From Paraconiothyrium sp. Pb-2020 (taxonomy: Eukaryota > Ascomycota > Dothideomycetes > Pleosporales > Didymosphaeriaceae), in contig JAJUBI010000006.1 of assembly GCA_022419385.1 (NCBI GenBank), positions 186,001 through 250,000 of the forward strand: DNA of 64,000 nt, given 5' to 3'. The translations under genes were made by a program, and so were the position numbers. The notes under the pieces are model-generated. The model had not been told where the DNA came from. It ran no database searches and saw nothing but the letters and a program-made list of their open reading frames with translations. Positions 31,130-42,575 of the stretch are shown here, piece after piece. Within the stretch, counting starts at the first letter, position 1; every line of letters starts with the position of its first letter.

Positions 31130-33041
31130 CCTTGATTAAGCCTGCTATTGTTAAGCTCATAGAGGAGACAGGAGTGATGGACGAACAATTGACGGACTTC
31201 GAGGTTGTGTTATGTGAAACGATGTTAAGGGGGGACGGAAAGACCAGGAGGAGGCTGCACCTTTATAGACTTCATTCCTCCTCACAGCAAACGAACAACG
31301 AGATCGACGACTAGCTCGTCCAGGCCTCACCGCTCGTTGTCGCTCACGACCCTTACATCGCCACCCCTTCCTACGGTACTCTGTCTCGCAGAGACTCCAG
31401 CATACGAATATATCGACCCCGAACTAATGATATCAGACTGGTTACTTTCGAGACCAGCAAAGGCTGGGCCAGACAGCCGGCGATGAGTTCCTTCCTTAAG
31501 AAAAGATGGATGTTTCATGCACAAATATACATTTCTACATAGCCCCCGCTTTTGCTTCCTTTTGCGCTAGCCGAAAGGGGTGGGTTACTTCAAGTCTGCG
31601 ATACATTCCAATCGTTATCTGAGAACCGGAATCTGTATGTCACCATAGCCATGTAGTAGAAATTTTGGGGCGGAGAGAATCACAAGAATATCATGACCTT
31701 CAGCTTTGTAATGCAAAGTAGTCCCTGTGTAGTGCATGAATGGTACATCAAGTTGTCCATGGTTGGGTATGACTTTCTGAAGTGTGCATGTTAGGATGGC
31801 CGTCATTGGCGGTGGATGGACTGAGGGAACGAGCTTTGCAGCTTTTATTGGTGGCCAATAGTTAGGGTGGCAAGCCTGTGTTCGTCACGTTAGTCAACCA
31901 TGGATATAGTATGTTAGATAAAGTCTAGAAGACGACTATTATTTTGAATATTAGGGTCTTGGGCTCAATTGGATTGTGCTACTTCATGTATAGTAGATGG
32001 TCTCGAAAATCTTCCCAAATATAGGTCTCCTAGTTGTAAGGGAACCGACGCTAGCCGATTTTTCAGACTTCGAAATTCTTACGTTATTTAGGTAGGCTTA
32101 CATGAGTGCCCTAAGGGGTACACAAAACCCAGTTAGGTGCCATAACAGGACCGTCTTAGTAAATCAGTACTGGGTGCAGGTAGTCGGCGTTCAGGCCTTT
32201 ATTAGGCTTTCATAGTCTTCTCTCGGCGCTTCTGAAGACCACGATAGATGCTAGATAAAGCCATTTTTCTGAGATGGTGACGGAGTGGTGACGGAGTGGT
32301 GACGGCCCGGCTGAGTTCTTGAATACCAGCAAACCGCTACTAGCATTTATCGGTAATGGGACAATATGGAAACCATAGATCAAAAATACCGTATCATCTG
32401 ATCTTCTCAGTCTCACTCCCAACCCAGTGTTGCAGGTCTTGTGTTTGGAGCCTCCTAATGTAACATAATAGTGTGCACCGCAAGCCTAAGCACGCCACAA
32501 ATTCAACATTAATTATTATAGGCTTCAGCCTGATAAGAAGCCAAAAGTTGTTTCGTATAATCAGTCATCCAAGTCTTCTTTAACCCCTCAATACAACCTA
32601 TAACTGTGCGCTTCGTTGTCAGTCTGCATAATGACCGCCTTCTTCTACTGCGTCAATACTGCCTGTTTGTGCACGCTATTTTTGACAACTGCGATGCAAA
32701 ATAGCTGCGCAAGACATGCTTGAAATAAAGAGATAACTGTACACCAAATTCTCTTCACTCTATCGACCAATCTCCCACATGATTTCTTGCAGGTCTACGC
32801 TAGAATCGAAGAGCACCTGCGCTTGGTGAAGAAAATTTCATCACTATGAATATCAGAGATGAGCATATGTCTCAAAAAAATATATTCCATGACTCATGAT
32901 ATAGGGAAGGCACTCCTGAAACACTACTGTTGATGCCTAGGTCGCTATCCCTGAAGATGCCCTTTGCTCTCTTCTGTTAGGACATCTGCAGACTTCCTTG
33001 CCTTCACGCCTTCTTTTTCAGTTCTACCACGGGTAGAACAT
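31130..33041. other. 1.9-kb stretch without a gene
   Basis: The promoter of the six-cysteine protein is at the left end. No ORF over 75 codons has any supporting feature and no RNA gene is visible. One short tandem repeat is listed separately. Confidence 0.5.
32275..32304 (+). repeat. 11-bp tandem repeat
   Basis: TGGTGACGGAG repeats in tandem 2.7 times, with perfect copies. It is in non-coding DNA. Confidence 0.85.
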
Positions 33042-33707
33042 TTAATTATCAGGCCTCCATCGCAAATGGGCCCCACAGTTGGAGCAGTGTGTCGAAAGAC
33101 AGGTAGACCGGCTCTCACTTGCGCTGCGATCGCGCTGAGGGCCCCCAGAGCTGTGCTTGTCCTCCTCCCCCATGTCGCCCCCCTCGTCTTCTTCGTCTTC
33201 CTCGCGCTTGATGCTGATACGGTCTTCGCTCTCTTCATTATCGCCACCCTCCATTGAAGTTGCGTCTTCGTCGTAGCCGTCGGGGAGAGCGTAGCCCTGC
33301 TCTTGGAAAAACTGAAGCTGACGGATTGCGTGGTCGACCGAGTCCCTCATCACCTTCAAGGGAATCTCTCCGTACTCACGGGCAGCTTCCTTGACGGCGG
33401 TCTCCTTGTCCTTGAGGTAAACCGCATTCGCCCGCTTCTGTTCAATCCTCTTCTCCAGTTGCTCGATCTCCGCCTCCATCTCCTTCTGCTCCTTTTCGAG
33501 CCTGTTGAGTTTAAGTCTTCGGTTCACAAGAGCTACAACATTCTTGGGGAAATTCTTGACTGCCTCATCAGAGTCGCTCTTGAGGGCTTTGACCTCGTTG
33601 TTGGATGCGTTCTTGTCCACTTGTTTGGTGCCAGGCTTGGTAGGGGTCGCCTTGGTCTCAGATTTGGTATGGAGTGCCGTGGCGTGGCGTTTCGGAGGGT
33701 TCGCCAT
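33042..33707 (-). CDS. Hypothetical coiled-coil protein with acidic segment
   Basis: Intronless, 221 aa. The basic N terminus (MANPPKRHATALHTKSETK) precedes a coiled coil at about residues 65-110 (LKLNRLEKEQKEMEAEIEQL). Then come GEIPLKVMRDSVDHAIRQLQ and a long Asp/Glu-rich stretch. The C terminus has CLSTHCSNCGAHLRW, four cysteines with one CxxC, possibly a small zinc site. No signal peptide. I do not recognise the family; the layout suggests a nuclear or scaffold protein. Confidence 0.6.
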   Translation of the reverse strand: MANPPKRHATALHTKSETKATPTKPGTKQVDKNASNNEVKALKSDSDEAVKNFPKNVVALVNRRLKLNRLEKEQKEMEAEIEQLEKRIEQKRANAVYLKDKETAVKEAAREYGEIPLKVMRDSVDHAIRQLQFFQEQGYALPDGYDEDATSMEGGDNEESEDRISIKREEDEEDEGGDMGEEDKHSSGGPQRDRSASESRSTCLSTHCSNCGAHLRWRPDN

Positions 33708-34517
33708 TTTCTGCGGCGTCGGTGAGGTGGGGTGTGGAGAGGTAGAGATATAGGAAGAAACCCTGCGCGGGTTTTTTGATACTTGTAGACGCCTTCACCC
33801 GGGCGCACGTGCGTGATGACGTTGGTGTACGCGCCGCTATTACTTCCCTGCGCGGGCTGATAGACACCTGAAGTCCCCTTCACCTTGATTCATTTTCCAA
33901 CAGAAGCTGTGTTCTGTGCCTCACCATCTAGGATACCTTTGATGGCAAACGCGTTGTTGGGTATCCTGCCCAACGCAGATCGAGCGGCACGACATGACAA
34001 TAGAACAGAGACGATAGCAACTACGGCTCTGTCAGTGTGAAGCATGATACTGGAGATGATAAGTGACAAGATAATGAAGCACGGGTAACGTCAAGCGGCT
34101 TGCGTTAGATCGTTGCGCTTAAGACCACTGAAGTGAACTTCAAGCGCGGGCATGTGGTAGGGTATAGCTACAGGATGACCGTGGGTGGTACCTCTCACTA
34201 TCTTCACCGCTGTAACTTGATCTTACTGTGCATGTTTTTTTACCTTCACTCGCGTCAATTGGCCCGCGTTGATTACGCATCGTAAAACGGCATGTGCATC
34301 GCGAGAACGATACTTGGGCATGAAAGATGGGATTTGACTGTATTCGAGATTTATCATCAATGGTACAGATGCAACTTCCCGACCACCTGACGTATGTGTC
34401 CATTACCTGGCCCATGCTGCTACACCTATGGAGGGTATTCGCAATTCGAGTTCGTGGACCACCACGAAGTTACCAGACCGCCACAGTTGACATATGTGTG
34501 ATCATGCCCTCCACTCC
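33708..34517. other. Intergenic, no gene seen
   Basis: 810 bp between the coiled-coil gene's start and the 3' end of the KP4-like gene. Contains the promoter of the coiled-coil gene. Short ORFs are unsupported. Confidence 0.5.
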
Positions 34518-34996
34518 TCAGCAGATTCTATCCCCGTGCTTGATGCATCCATGAGTGACGTAGTTGACCGTGACCTCCCCGTCATTCACATTGTTGGTGA
34601 AGAGAGGCGCGCTGCCGCAGTACTTGCAGCCCTTGTCCTTGAGACGCTTAACGGCATCCTTGACCTGCCTGCCAGTAGCTGTCTTGTCGCCCATCTTCTG
34701 TAGGAAGACACATGAGCCCTCCGTCTGGGCTATGTGACAAGACTTGCACGCGACTTGCTGGCGGTCTTTGAAGACAGCATCGTCGGACAGGTTCTTGTCG
34801 ATGAAGTCGTACATGCCGCCATCACCGAGGGGCTGTTTGCAGCCAAGGCACATGGCGGAGCCCCGGCAGTCTGGGTGGAATAAGTTTGTGGTTCAAGAGG
34901 AAGACAGAAGAGGAACTTACTGATTCCGAGCTGGGTGATGGCGTCGTCGGCGAAAACGAGGCCGGTGAGGACAGCGAGGATGATGAGGAGCTTCAT
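34518..34996 (-). CDS. KP4 killer-toxin-like secreted protein
   Basis: Two exons (34996-34921, 34870-34518) encode 142 aa. A signal peptide spans about residues 1-16 (MKLLIILAVLTGLVFA). After the splice junction the mature protein has LGINCRGSAMC near its start, and near the end CKYCGSAPLF and VTVNYVTHGC, the pattern that defines KP4-domain proteins. It has about ten cysteines, consistent with a disulfide-rich fold. KP4-like proteins occur in many fungi; the founding member blocks calcium channels of competing cells, but most homologues are uncharacterised. The gene is intact by eye. Activity is not implied by similarity alone. Confidence 0.85.
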
Positions 34997-35423
34997 TGTG
35001 GTCGTAATTCCAGGTTCGTTTTCGGTGGCTGTGTTTTGATGTCGACAGTTAATGGGTTGCGAAACAGAGTTATGGAGCCGTAAAGAGGACTGGAGCGCTT
35101 ATGAAGGCGGGGCAGGGCAGCATTTGAGAGCAGGTGAAGGCCCAAAGCTGAGAATAGATAGCCCTGTAAGCATAGCTATATGATTTGCCCGTGTATAACG
35201 CCCTTGTGAAAGAGTGCCGCCAATAGTACGTAATTTGACCGTACTACGGTTCGCCCTGCACGGTCTATTAAGTGATCTCTTCTGACGCGAATACAGCAAT
35301 CAGTGAGTCATGTACGACAAACCGTAGTACAATCCAATTTCCAGCACGGCCAAAGTACGTTGGCAGTGCCGCCTCGCAAACATTGAGGACGTTGTACTTG
35401 GGCACTTGCATCGACCCACATTC
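34997..35423. other. Intergenic with an 11-bp-arm inverted repeat
   Basis: 427 bp. GTACTACGGTT (35241-35251) and AACCGTAGTAC (35320-35330) form a perfect inverted repeat around a 68-bp spacer, with weaker similarity outside the arms. It might be a remnant fold-back element. The KP4-like promoter is at the left end. Confidence 0.5.
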
Positions 35424-36746
35424 TCATGCCTTCATGACCAGAGACAAGTTCCCTGTCCCAACCCCCGCATACATGTCGCTTCCCAGTGGACGCCTCTGGA
35501 TTCTGCCGTGCAAGCCGTCCTCCACAAGCTCATAGTCCTCACCAGATATGTTTGCAGTGCCGACCTCAACAAACCATTCAGCTGTCCCAGCCCACTCACG
35601 TGGATAGGAAAGGGCCAGCTCTCCGGTAACAACCTCGTGTCTGCTCTTCGTGAAAAAGAGCGGCGGAATTTTGAAGTAGTTATCAACGATCGGTGTCAGT
35701 ACATTCAGAATCGTGTTGCAACGACTACAGCTAGTAGTGATGTAGTTAAGTTGGACTCCTTCCCACTCGGAGAAAGCCCAATGCGGCAGTAACGTTGCGT
35801 TTATGGTGCCGAACACAGCTCTGATGTTGGTCACTGCTCCGTGCACAAGTGAAGCCTGTACTGAGCCATATTGTGTGATGATGTTGGTGGTAGAGTTCGA
35901 TAGAGAGAGCTTATCTTCCTCGAACGGCATGCGGATACTTATATTGCCTGAGAACGATTGGGCCCAGAGCGAGGCCTTGGTCCAGGGACCTGAGGACCAC
36001 CGCTTTGGAGGGAGATCCAGATCGATCGTCCCATCGATGGTGGAGAACCCGATTAAGCTTGGCAGTGACCAATTTCCTGAGATGAGGCCATGGTTGGAAG
36101 ACACATGTATTGAATGCGCAGTGAAGGAATATGTTTCGTGGCAGGTGACATCACCGTAAACGGAGTGCAACATCATATGGTATGTTTCAAACCAGAGTCC
36201 AGGCCAGATGACGATTGCGAGGAACCTTGTTTTGACGGTAGTACCGAAACCAAATTGCAGAGAATTAGGGCGAACAGCAATGATTACGTCGATTCGGACC
36301 TTGGCTTTGTTCGAGGAGCTTCTCGTGGTGCCTTCAGTGGAGCTAGTCTGGATCAACAATGACTCCGTGTCAGTCTCGAAGTCCAGGCAGTCAAGAGATT
36401 CCTTTTCTGAAGACTTGGCCTTGATGAGAACTTCGAAATGGTGTAGCTGCCTTGAGTCGCCTGTGACGAATGCGATCATACCCTGAACATTGCTGCGGTC
36501 GTAGCGATCATCCAGTGCTTCTTCGACAGAGAAGTGAGTGCGGTAGCTGTTCGAGATGTTGAAGCCAAATCGTGCTTCGCGCACGTATAAGCTATCGGAG
36601 ACAGCCTCAAGGTTAAAAGATGTTGTTATTGGATATTTCAATGAAGATGATAGCACTTCCTGGGTGACTCCATTTCCACTTGCTGTAGCATGTCCGAAGA
36701 GCACGACTGCCGAGATCCATGCAGAAGTAGAAAGGAAGGGCATCAT
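35424..36746 (-). CDS. Secreted N-glycosylated hypothetical protein
   Basis: Intronless, 440 aa. A signal peptide is at about residues 1-22 (MMPFLSTSAWISAVVLFGHA). The remainder is beta-strand-rich with many NxS/T sites (NIS, NWS, NIS, NST, NAT, NLS). Repeated patterns such as SVYGDVTCHETYS, SFSGNISIRM and AVFGTINATLLP suggest a beta-helix-like or adhesin-like (DUF4097-type) fold, seen in some fungal surface proteins; this is inference. One CSRC motif is present. The hydrophobic stretch FLAIVIWPGLWF is short for a membrane span. Confidence 0.7.
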   Translation of the reverse strand: MMPFLSTSAWISAVVLFGHATASGNGVTQEVLSSSLKYPITTSFNLEAVSDSLYVREARFGFNISNSYRTHFSVEEALDDRYDRSNVQGMIAFVTGDSRQLHHFEVLIKAKSSEKESLDCLDFETDTESLLIQTSSTEGTTRSSSNKAKVRIDVIIAVRPNSLQFGFGTTVKTRFLAIVIWPGLWFETYHMMLHSVYGDVTCHETYSFTAHSIHVSSNHGLISGNWSLPSLIGFSTIDGTIDLDLPPKRWSSGPWTKASLWAQSFSGNISIRMPFEEDKLSLSNSTTNIITQYGSVQASLVHGAVTNIRAVFGTINATLLPHWAFSEWEGVQLNYITTSCSRCNTILNVLTPIVDNYFKIPPLFFTKSRHEVVTGELALSYPREWAGTAEWFVEVGTANISGEDYELVEDGLHGRIQRRPLGSDMYAGVGTGNLSLVMKA

Positions 36747-37699
36747 GTCTTAAAACGGTTCCTAAGGTATAGAGACTAATAGCACGAGTATCGTGAATGA
36801 CATCTTTGGCTGTTGCCTGATGAGGCACAGTCGCACAGCCACTGTGGTCTCGGCCCCCATCTTGGCGGTTGTACTTCCCCTACATGCTGTAGATTTACCC
36901 TCCCATATCGACGGTTCGCAGAATGTAGGCTGTGGGGATGCGCTGACTGAGAAACACACTGGTGTCGAAAACCGGAAATGTCATGACTCGCGCAAATTGA
37001 GCACCCGTGTACATATATCACGTGATCACACTTCCTGAGGCCCAAAGGCTCTGCCGTGAGGATTGTTTGACTAGTTCCTATGCACGATGCCTGGAGTGAG
37101 TTGGTTCCTTAGTGAGTGACTCTCTTTTCGTCGGAATTTTTCTCTTCAGCTTGTCCTTCCGCTTTTGTCGCCTAGTTCCACCATTCACGCTAAGAATACG
37201 AGGTGTATACCTAAATATGCTTGGCGGTAACTTCAGTTCAAAGATGCTCGTACTCGGAAGTCCCGGAACATTATTCGAAGGAACGAAGGGTTTACCGCGA
37301 ATTGTCGAAGGGTGAAGCTCATTTTATGAGCGTAAAAGGAGCGCGGGCATTTGGTACAGGCCGCGTCATCAACGCGCGCTAGCCTTGTTGCATCTCATTT
37401 CACCCAACTTTTCACCCGCAGTTTTGAAGGCAGAGGACGGAGACCCATTCTCACCGCGAAATTGGTAACTTTTCAAGAACAGAGTTCCAACGTTTGCTTC
37501 AATACTTCATCCCGAGGTCTGCCCTGTCTCACGCATTCGATCTGGCTTGTTAGCTTTCTTAGCGGCGCAGTCAAACGCCCGGTAGACAACGCACTTGCGG
37601 ATCTTAACCAGTTACCGCAATCCCCAACACCAGGAACTTTCGCTAACAGCGAGGACAACGTCAACTCTTCACAAAGTTTTTCGCTTCCCTGCCCTTTCG
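36747..37699. other. Divergent intergenic, no gene seen
   Basis: 953 bp between the glycoprotein gene and the next secreted-protein gene, which are divergent. It must hold both promoters. ORFs of 60-90 codons are unsupported. The frame of the next gene is open upstream to 37595 but that extension lacks a signal. Confidence 0.5.
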
Positions 37700-38132
37700 A
37701 TGCATCGGTTCCAGAAGTCGCGGCTCACAATGCTCGTCCACCTCCTGCTCCTCGCTCTCTTCAATGCCACTGTGGCCGCAGTACCCTCAGATGTCCTCAG
37801 TGCCAACCCAATATGCGGCTTCGCGAACCGCGGTGGCTCATCACCGCAATTCACATACTTCGGACTCAATGAATGCCTTCCGCTGGGCAAGGCAACGCCA
37901 GTGAGGAACGTGTATCGCGAACTAAGTTGTGATTGCACGTTGTACAAGTACGTACTGTCTGGCGATGTGGACGAACTGGTAATTGATCATGGACAGAGAT
38001 GCGGGTTGCCAAACGAAGACGTGGATACTATCTGTCGACTATGGCAAGCTGCGCGAAGATGTTGGCGAGCTTTCGGAGTATTACAAGTGCACGGCGCGGA
38101 CCGGTCGGGGAGATGAGCTAAAGAAAGAGTAA
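37700..38132 (+). CDS. Small secreted cysteine-rich protein (effector candidate)
   Basis: Two exons (37700-37947, 37997-38132) encode 127 aa. The unspliced frame stops at 38116 with an unlikely C terminus. Splicing at AA|GTACGT with acceptor GGACAG|AG gives CTLYKDAGCQTKTW and a coherent end LSEYYKCTARTGRG, so the intron is well supported. MHRFQKSRLTMLVHLLLLALFNATVAA is the likely signal region; MLVHLLLL at 37730 is an alternative start. Six cysteines (ICG, ECL, SCDC, GCQ, KCT) remain in the mature chain. No known domain. Confidence 0.75.
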
Positions 38133-39277
38133 GGATTAGTGGTAAGGCTCTGCTGAAGTATGGGATGTGTGTATTGGTATGCTTGTAGGGGGCACAATTA
38201 GGCTATTACCCGCTGCTGAACGAGTGGCCCCGTAATATCAGTCTTGTCTCGGTCATGGAACGAATCATATCCTTTTGAGTTTACCAACTTGCTCGAATCC
38301 TGTGCCTCCTTCTCCGGGACTCTGATTCCACTCAACCTCTTCAAAGGCATTATCAAAACCCTGCTCCCAGGAGAACGAATCGAACAAGGCATAGAACAGC
38401 CACTGTTTGTGGATGTTGAATAATGAATCAAATATTTCCTCCTGGATTTACAACACACTTGGTCCACAACGGCGGAAGAGTGCGATTTCGATGAAGAGCA
38501 CCGAGGCTGCTCGTGAAGACAGCTAGGTTTACTCAAGGCTACAGGCGTACTATACCTTGATGTGTGCCCTCTGCAAGCCTAACTTCGCAATTTCTGAGCC
38601 TATCACTGATATTTCCGAATCACAGTGTAGACCGTTGCTGACAGGCCATCAATCACCAGTAACCGCATTCGGCATACAAAAGCAATGTCTTCAACATGGG
38701 AATAACAGGCCAAGCACTTGGCATAGCTCATCATCGGTATCTTCGCACAGAAGAGGTGGAGAAAAGATCCCGATGTTGCTCGATTCGTCCATCGGCAATA
38801 TATCGCACTACCCTGGTTCCCATACTGCCAGATCCAGGCGTGGCTACTGCAAGCTTGATCTCATCATCTGCGGTATAGCACCCCTGTCTATAATGCTTCC
38901 CCGCAACGCTCCCCTTGCATACCCCAGGAATTCCATCCCCACGTGGTCCACTACCGAGGCAGCAAAAGGTCATCTTTGATCTCTACTGGCTCTTACCGGG
39001 CTAAAATCTGCCACCCGACAAGGTGATCCCGCAACGCTCTTTTGCGCATCTGCAACTCCCATCACGAACTTACATCTCTCATAACACTTACCGACCATTG
39101 GAGATCGGGGTTCACATGCTACTGCCTCGGAGCTCACATCTTTCAATTTGGACTCACGATGTAATGATGTAAGTTTGATATGTAACAACAGAAGGAAAGA
39201 CATAAAGTAGCATGGCTTGCTCTAGATGACGGGTTGTGTTGTGTCGCACTGTCGCTCTACGCTTCTTGCCTCTCACG
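38133..39277. other. 1.1-kb intergenic, no gene seen
   Basis: ORFs at 38557-38979 (plus) and others lack motifs and initiator context. The promoter of the peroxygenase gene is at the right end. No repeat of note. Confidence 0.5.
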
Positions 39278-40618
39278 ATGCGTCTCTCTCTTCTTTTAAC
39301 CGCTTACTTAGCATCAGTGGTCACTGCATGGCCCTGGATCGCCAATGTACCTGGAGTCGACCTCTCTGCAATCCATGCACACCCAGAGAACTTCGCGAAA
39401 CAGCGTCGCCAGACCGGAGGCCTAGACCCCACATGTCCTTTCAATGCTGATCACCCTGGAGCTGCACCTTTCGATGTGAAATTTCCTTACACAGGTTCTA
39501 TCAATGGCCTTCCAGGTACTGGTATCGGCGGCGTCCAGGTCCCCGCGCCTGGTGATACGGCTCATGAGTTCACACCTCCTGGGCCAAATGATATTCGAGG
39601 ACCTTGTCCTGGCATGAATACAGCTGCCAACCATAATGTCAGTATATTACTCCTTGCACATTGACGGTAGCAGTCCTGACACGTCACCTAGTTCCTATCG
39701 CATGATGGAGTCACAAATCTGGCGGAACTCGTCTCTGCTCAGCAAAATCTATACAATCTCGCATTCGATCTCGCGACCTTCATCGCAGTCCGCGGCATTG
39801 CGTTAGACGGAGACGTCGCCACAACAAAGCTCAGTATCGGCTGTGACGCAACAGAGCGTACATCCATCGACCCCACCGGTACCCTAGGACGCGAGCCCGG
39901 CCTCGATGCCCACAACAAATTCGAAGGCGACACCTCTCTCACGCGCCGCGACTACTTCCTCAACAACGGCGACGCCTTCACCTTCCAAGGCGACATGTTC
40001 GCCGATATGTACCGCGTCGCCAACGAGACCTCCAACGGCCTCTTCGACCGCAACACCATCGCCGTGTACCGCAGCCAGCGCTACGACGAGTCCCTCGCCA
40101 CAAACCCAAACTTCTACTTCGGACCAAAGGCACTCCTCCTCTACGACGCAGCAAGCTTCATTTACGAAGTCTTCCCCGTCTTCGGCCCCGAAGGCGACGC
40201 AAACATCGATACCGTCTCCACCTTCTACGGCGCCGTACGCAACAGTTCGGGAGGCTACGACCACGTCCCCGAGCGCATCCCCGAGAACTGGTCCAACCGC
40301 CGCACAGCGTACGGGCTGGTGGAAATTGGCGCTGAGATCGCGTACCAGTACTCGTACGCACCCAAGCTAATCGGTGGGAACGTCGGCGTAAACAACTTCC
40401 TAGCGCTGAACACGACGTTCGGCATTATTGAGAACGGGACTATTCCTAGTGATGCGACGGCGGCAGATTTCACGTGCTTGCTGTATCAGTTGGCGACGGA
40501 TAATGTGCCGGGGACGGTGGGGAATGAGGCGGATTTACCGCTTGACGTGCTGGCGTGGGTGTTGACGCAGTTGAATCCGGTTTTTGAGAATTTGGGGTGT
40601 CCGTTGAGACTTTCTTAG
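39278..40618 (+). CDS. Secreted heme-thiolate peroxidase / unspecific peroxygenase (chloroperoxidase family)
   Basis: Two exons (39278-39637, 39692-40618), 428 aa. A signal peptide covers about residues 1-17 (MRLSLLLTAYLASVVTA). The heme-ligand motif GPCPGMNTAANHN places Cys110 as the proximal thiolate. EGDTSLTRRD at 198-207 supplies the Mg-site and acid/base Glu198; EGD with downstream Arg is the long-UPO pattern. Several N-glycosylation sites (NET, NSS, NTT) fit secretion. Family knowledge: H2O2-dependent oxyfunctionalisation or halogenation in the extracellular space. The exon join NHN|FLSHDG reconstitutes the conserved motif. Substrate unknown. Confidence 0.93.
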
Positions 40619-41268
40619 GGATTGGCCTGGAGGGCAGAGCTGCGGCGGGCTTGGATTTGGGATCTGGGATAGGATGCGAGTGAGACGGATTGCAAGTGGT
40701 TGGTGAACAAGGTAATGAGTATACATCAGGTAAAGCGTATTATTGGTCCATGAATTGTGCGACGAGCGTGAGGCTGTGAGAGAGCTTACTATGTGAGGGT
40801 TTCATGATGAATATGTATTTGTCGTCTCTTTGTAAGTTGATGCTAGAAAATGTGTTTTAATCCGCCTGTCGTGCGAACCTACAACAATGAGACATACAAG
40901 ACAGCGAGCAAGGATACCACGTTAAGCGAAGACGCTACAATGTAATTACCCATCTAAGATGTTCTTACAGATGCATAAGAGTCATGCATTAGACGGAGTC
41001 GCCTGTAGCTACATACCCTAAGTAGCTATCTCCTCCTATTGCGTTTCCATTACAGCAACATAGATACCGTAAATTGCGCATAAACTGGACACTTCTAAAT
41101 CAATGATGCCAAGTGCTTGGATATCGAAACCCACGACCACCTTCCGTAACAAGATCATATCGCCGAGATTTCGCCGCATGTAAGAGCTACATACAAAAGG
41201 TACACATGGGCGATGTTGCGTTTCAAAGTAATTCTTCGGCGTTGCTTTTTGATCCGAAGGTGAAGAAG
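40619..41268. other. Intergenic, no gene seen
   Basis: 650 bp between the peroxygenase and subtilase genes, same strand. The open frame upstream of the subtilase start (from 41113) has no signal peptide and is taken as 5' UTR. Confidence 0.5.
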
Positions 41269-42575
41269 ATGTTATCGCTTTGGTCTGTCCTCCTACTCTC
41301 AGCTGCAATAAGCGCTACACCCCTCAATCCCCGGGACAGGCCTAAGTTCGTTCCTGGGAAATATCTCGTGCAACTGCACTCCGATACTGATGCCGCGTCC
41401 GTGGCCGCACATCATGACACAGTCCATCGTCTAGCTCGACGCGACACCACACCGGAACCAATTGAGCGCACCTTCAGCATCGGCAGCCTGAACGCCTATC
41501 TCGGGACGTTCGATGAGCAAGCCGCTTCCGACATCCTCAGTCTCGATGAAGTGCTCTCCGTTGTCCCGGATGAATACGTCTATCTAGAGAAAACCGACTT
41601 TCCTCCCCTGGCACAGCGGGATCTCGTGACACAGTCACCCAGTATCTGGAGTTTGGGCGACCTTTCACACAAGGCTGGTAACGCAACGGAATATGTTTAC
41701 AATGCTAGCGCAGGCGAGGGAACGACAGCATATGTTTTCGACACCGGTATCCGCCTTAGTCATGTCGAATTCGAAGGCCGCGCGAGATTTGGGGTCAATG
41801 GAATTACCAACTCCACGGATGCAAGTGGAGCAAGTAAAGACGATGATGGCCACGGAACGCATTGTGCGGCAACGGTAGTAGGCAAGACGTTCGGCGTAGC
41901 GAAGAAAGCGTCTGTAGTCGATGTTAAGGTGTTCGATGGGTCAACCGTAAGTAGACACCCTCCACCGTTATGCATCCAAGCGCTCATCGACTGAACAATG
42001 TGATAAAGGGTTCAATAAGCTCCATCATCACGGGCATCCAATGGGCAGTCAACGACGTCGTATCCCGCTCCGCACAATCCACCTCGGTCTTCAGCATGTC
42101 GCTGGGAGCGGAGACGACCTCGACGATCCTCGACGACGCAGTCCAAGCCGCCTATGACGCTGGCATTCTTTCCATCGTCGCAGCCGGTAATGAAAACGCT
42201 CCAATCGCCCCTAACTCTCCCGCTCGCCTCCCTGCATCATTCACAGTCGGAATGACCCAGCCGGATCGCAATCGCGTAAACATCATCGCCGATATTTACG
42301 GTAGCAACTTTGGACCTGAGATGGATGTATTTGCGCCAGGACGCGATATCGTGTCCGCGAGCAACTTGAACGACACGGGAAATAGTACGAAGACGGGGAC
42401 GAGTATGTCGACACCGCTTGTTGCTGGACTTGTTTGCTATTTGAGAGCGTTGGAAAGCGGATTGGGAAGCCCGGATCAGGTGACAGGAAGGATCTTAGAG
42501 CTTGCGATCAAAGACGTTGTTGGGGACCCGAAAGGAAGTCCGAACCTACTTGTATATAACGGCAGTGGAGCCTAG
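41269..42575 (+). CDS. Secreted subtilisin-like serine protease (S8, proteinase K-like) with I9 propeptide
   Basis: Two exons (41269-41946, 42009-42575) encode 414 aa. A signal peptide lies at about 1-17, then an inhibitor-I9 propeptide from KFVPGKYLVQLH to VVPDEYVYLE. The triad is Asp158 (FDTGIRLSH), His195 (DGHGTHCA) and Ser358 (GTSMSTPLVAG); the oxyanion Asn is N286 in AAGNEN. All catalytic residues are intact. Family knowledge: extracellular broad-specificity alkaline protease activated by propeptide removal. The ATG at 41269 was chosen because it begins the signal peptide, although the frame is open from 41113. Confidence 0.95.

Noticed and set aside
37595..38116. Unspliced 173-codon reading of the Cys-rich gene
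   Set aside because: Its C terminus is not protein-like, while removing a canonical GTACGT...CAG intron gives a coherent end with additional cysteines; its N-terminal extension precedes the signal peptide.
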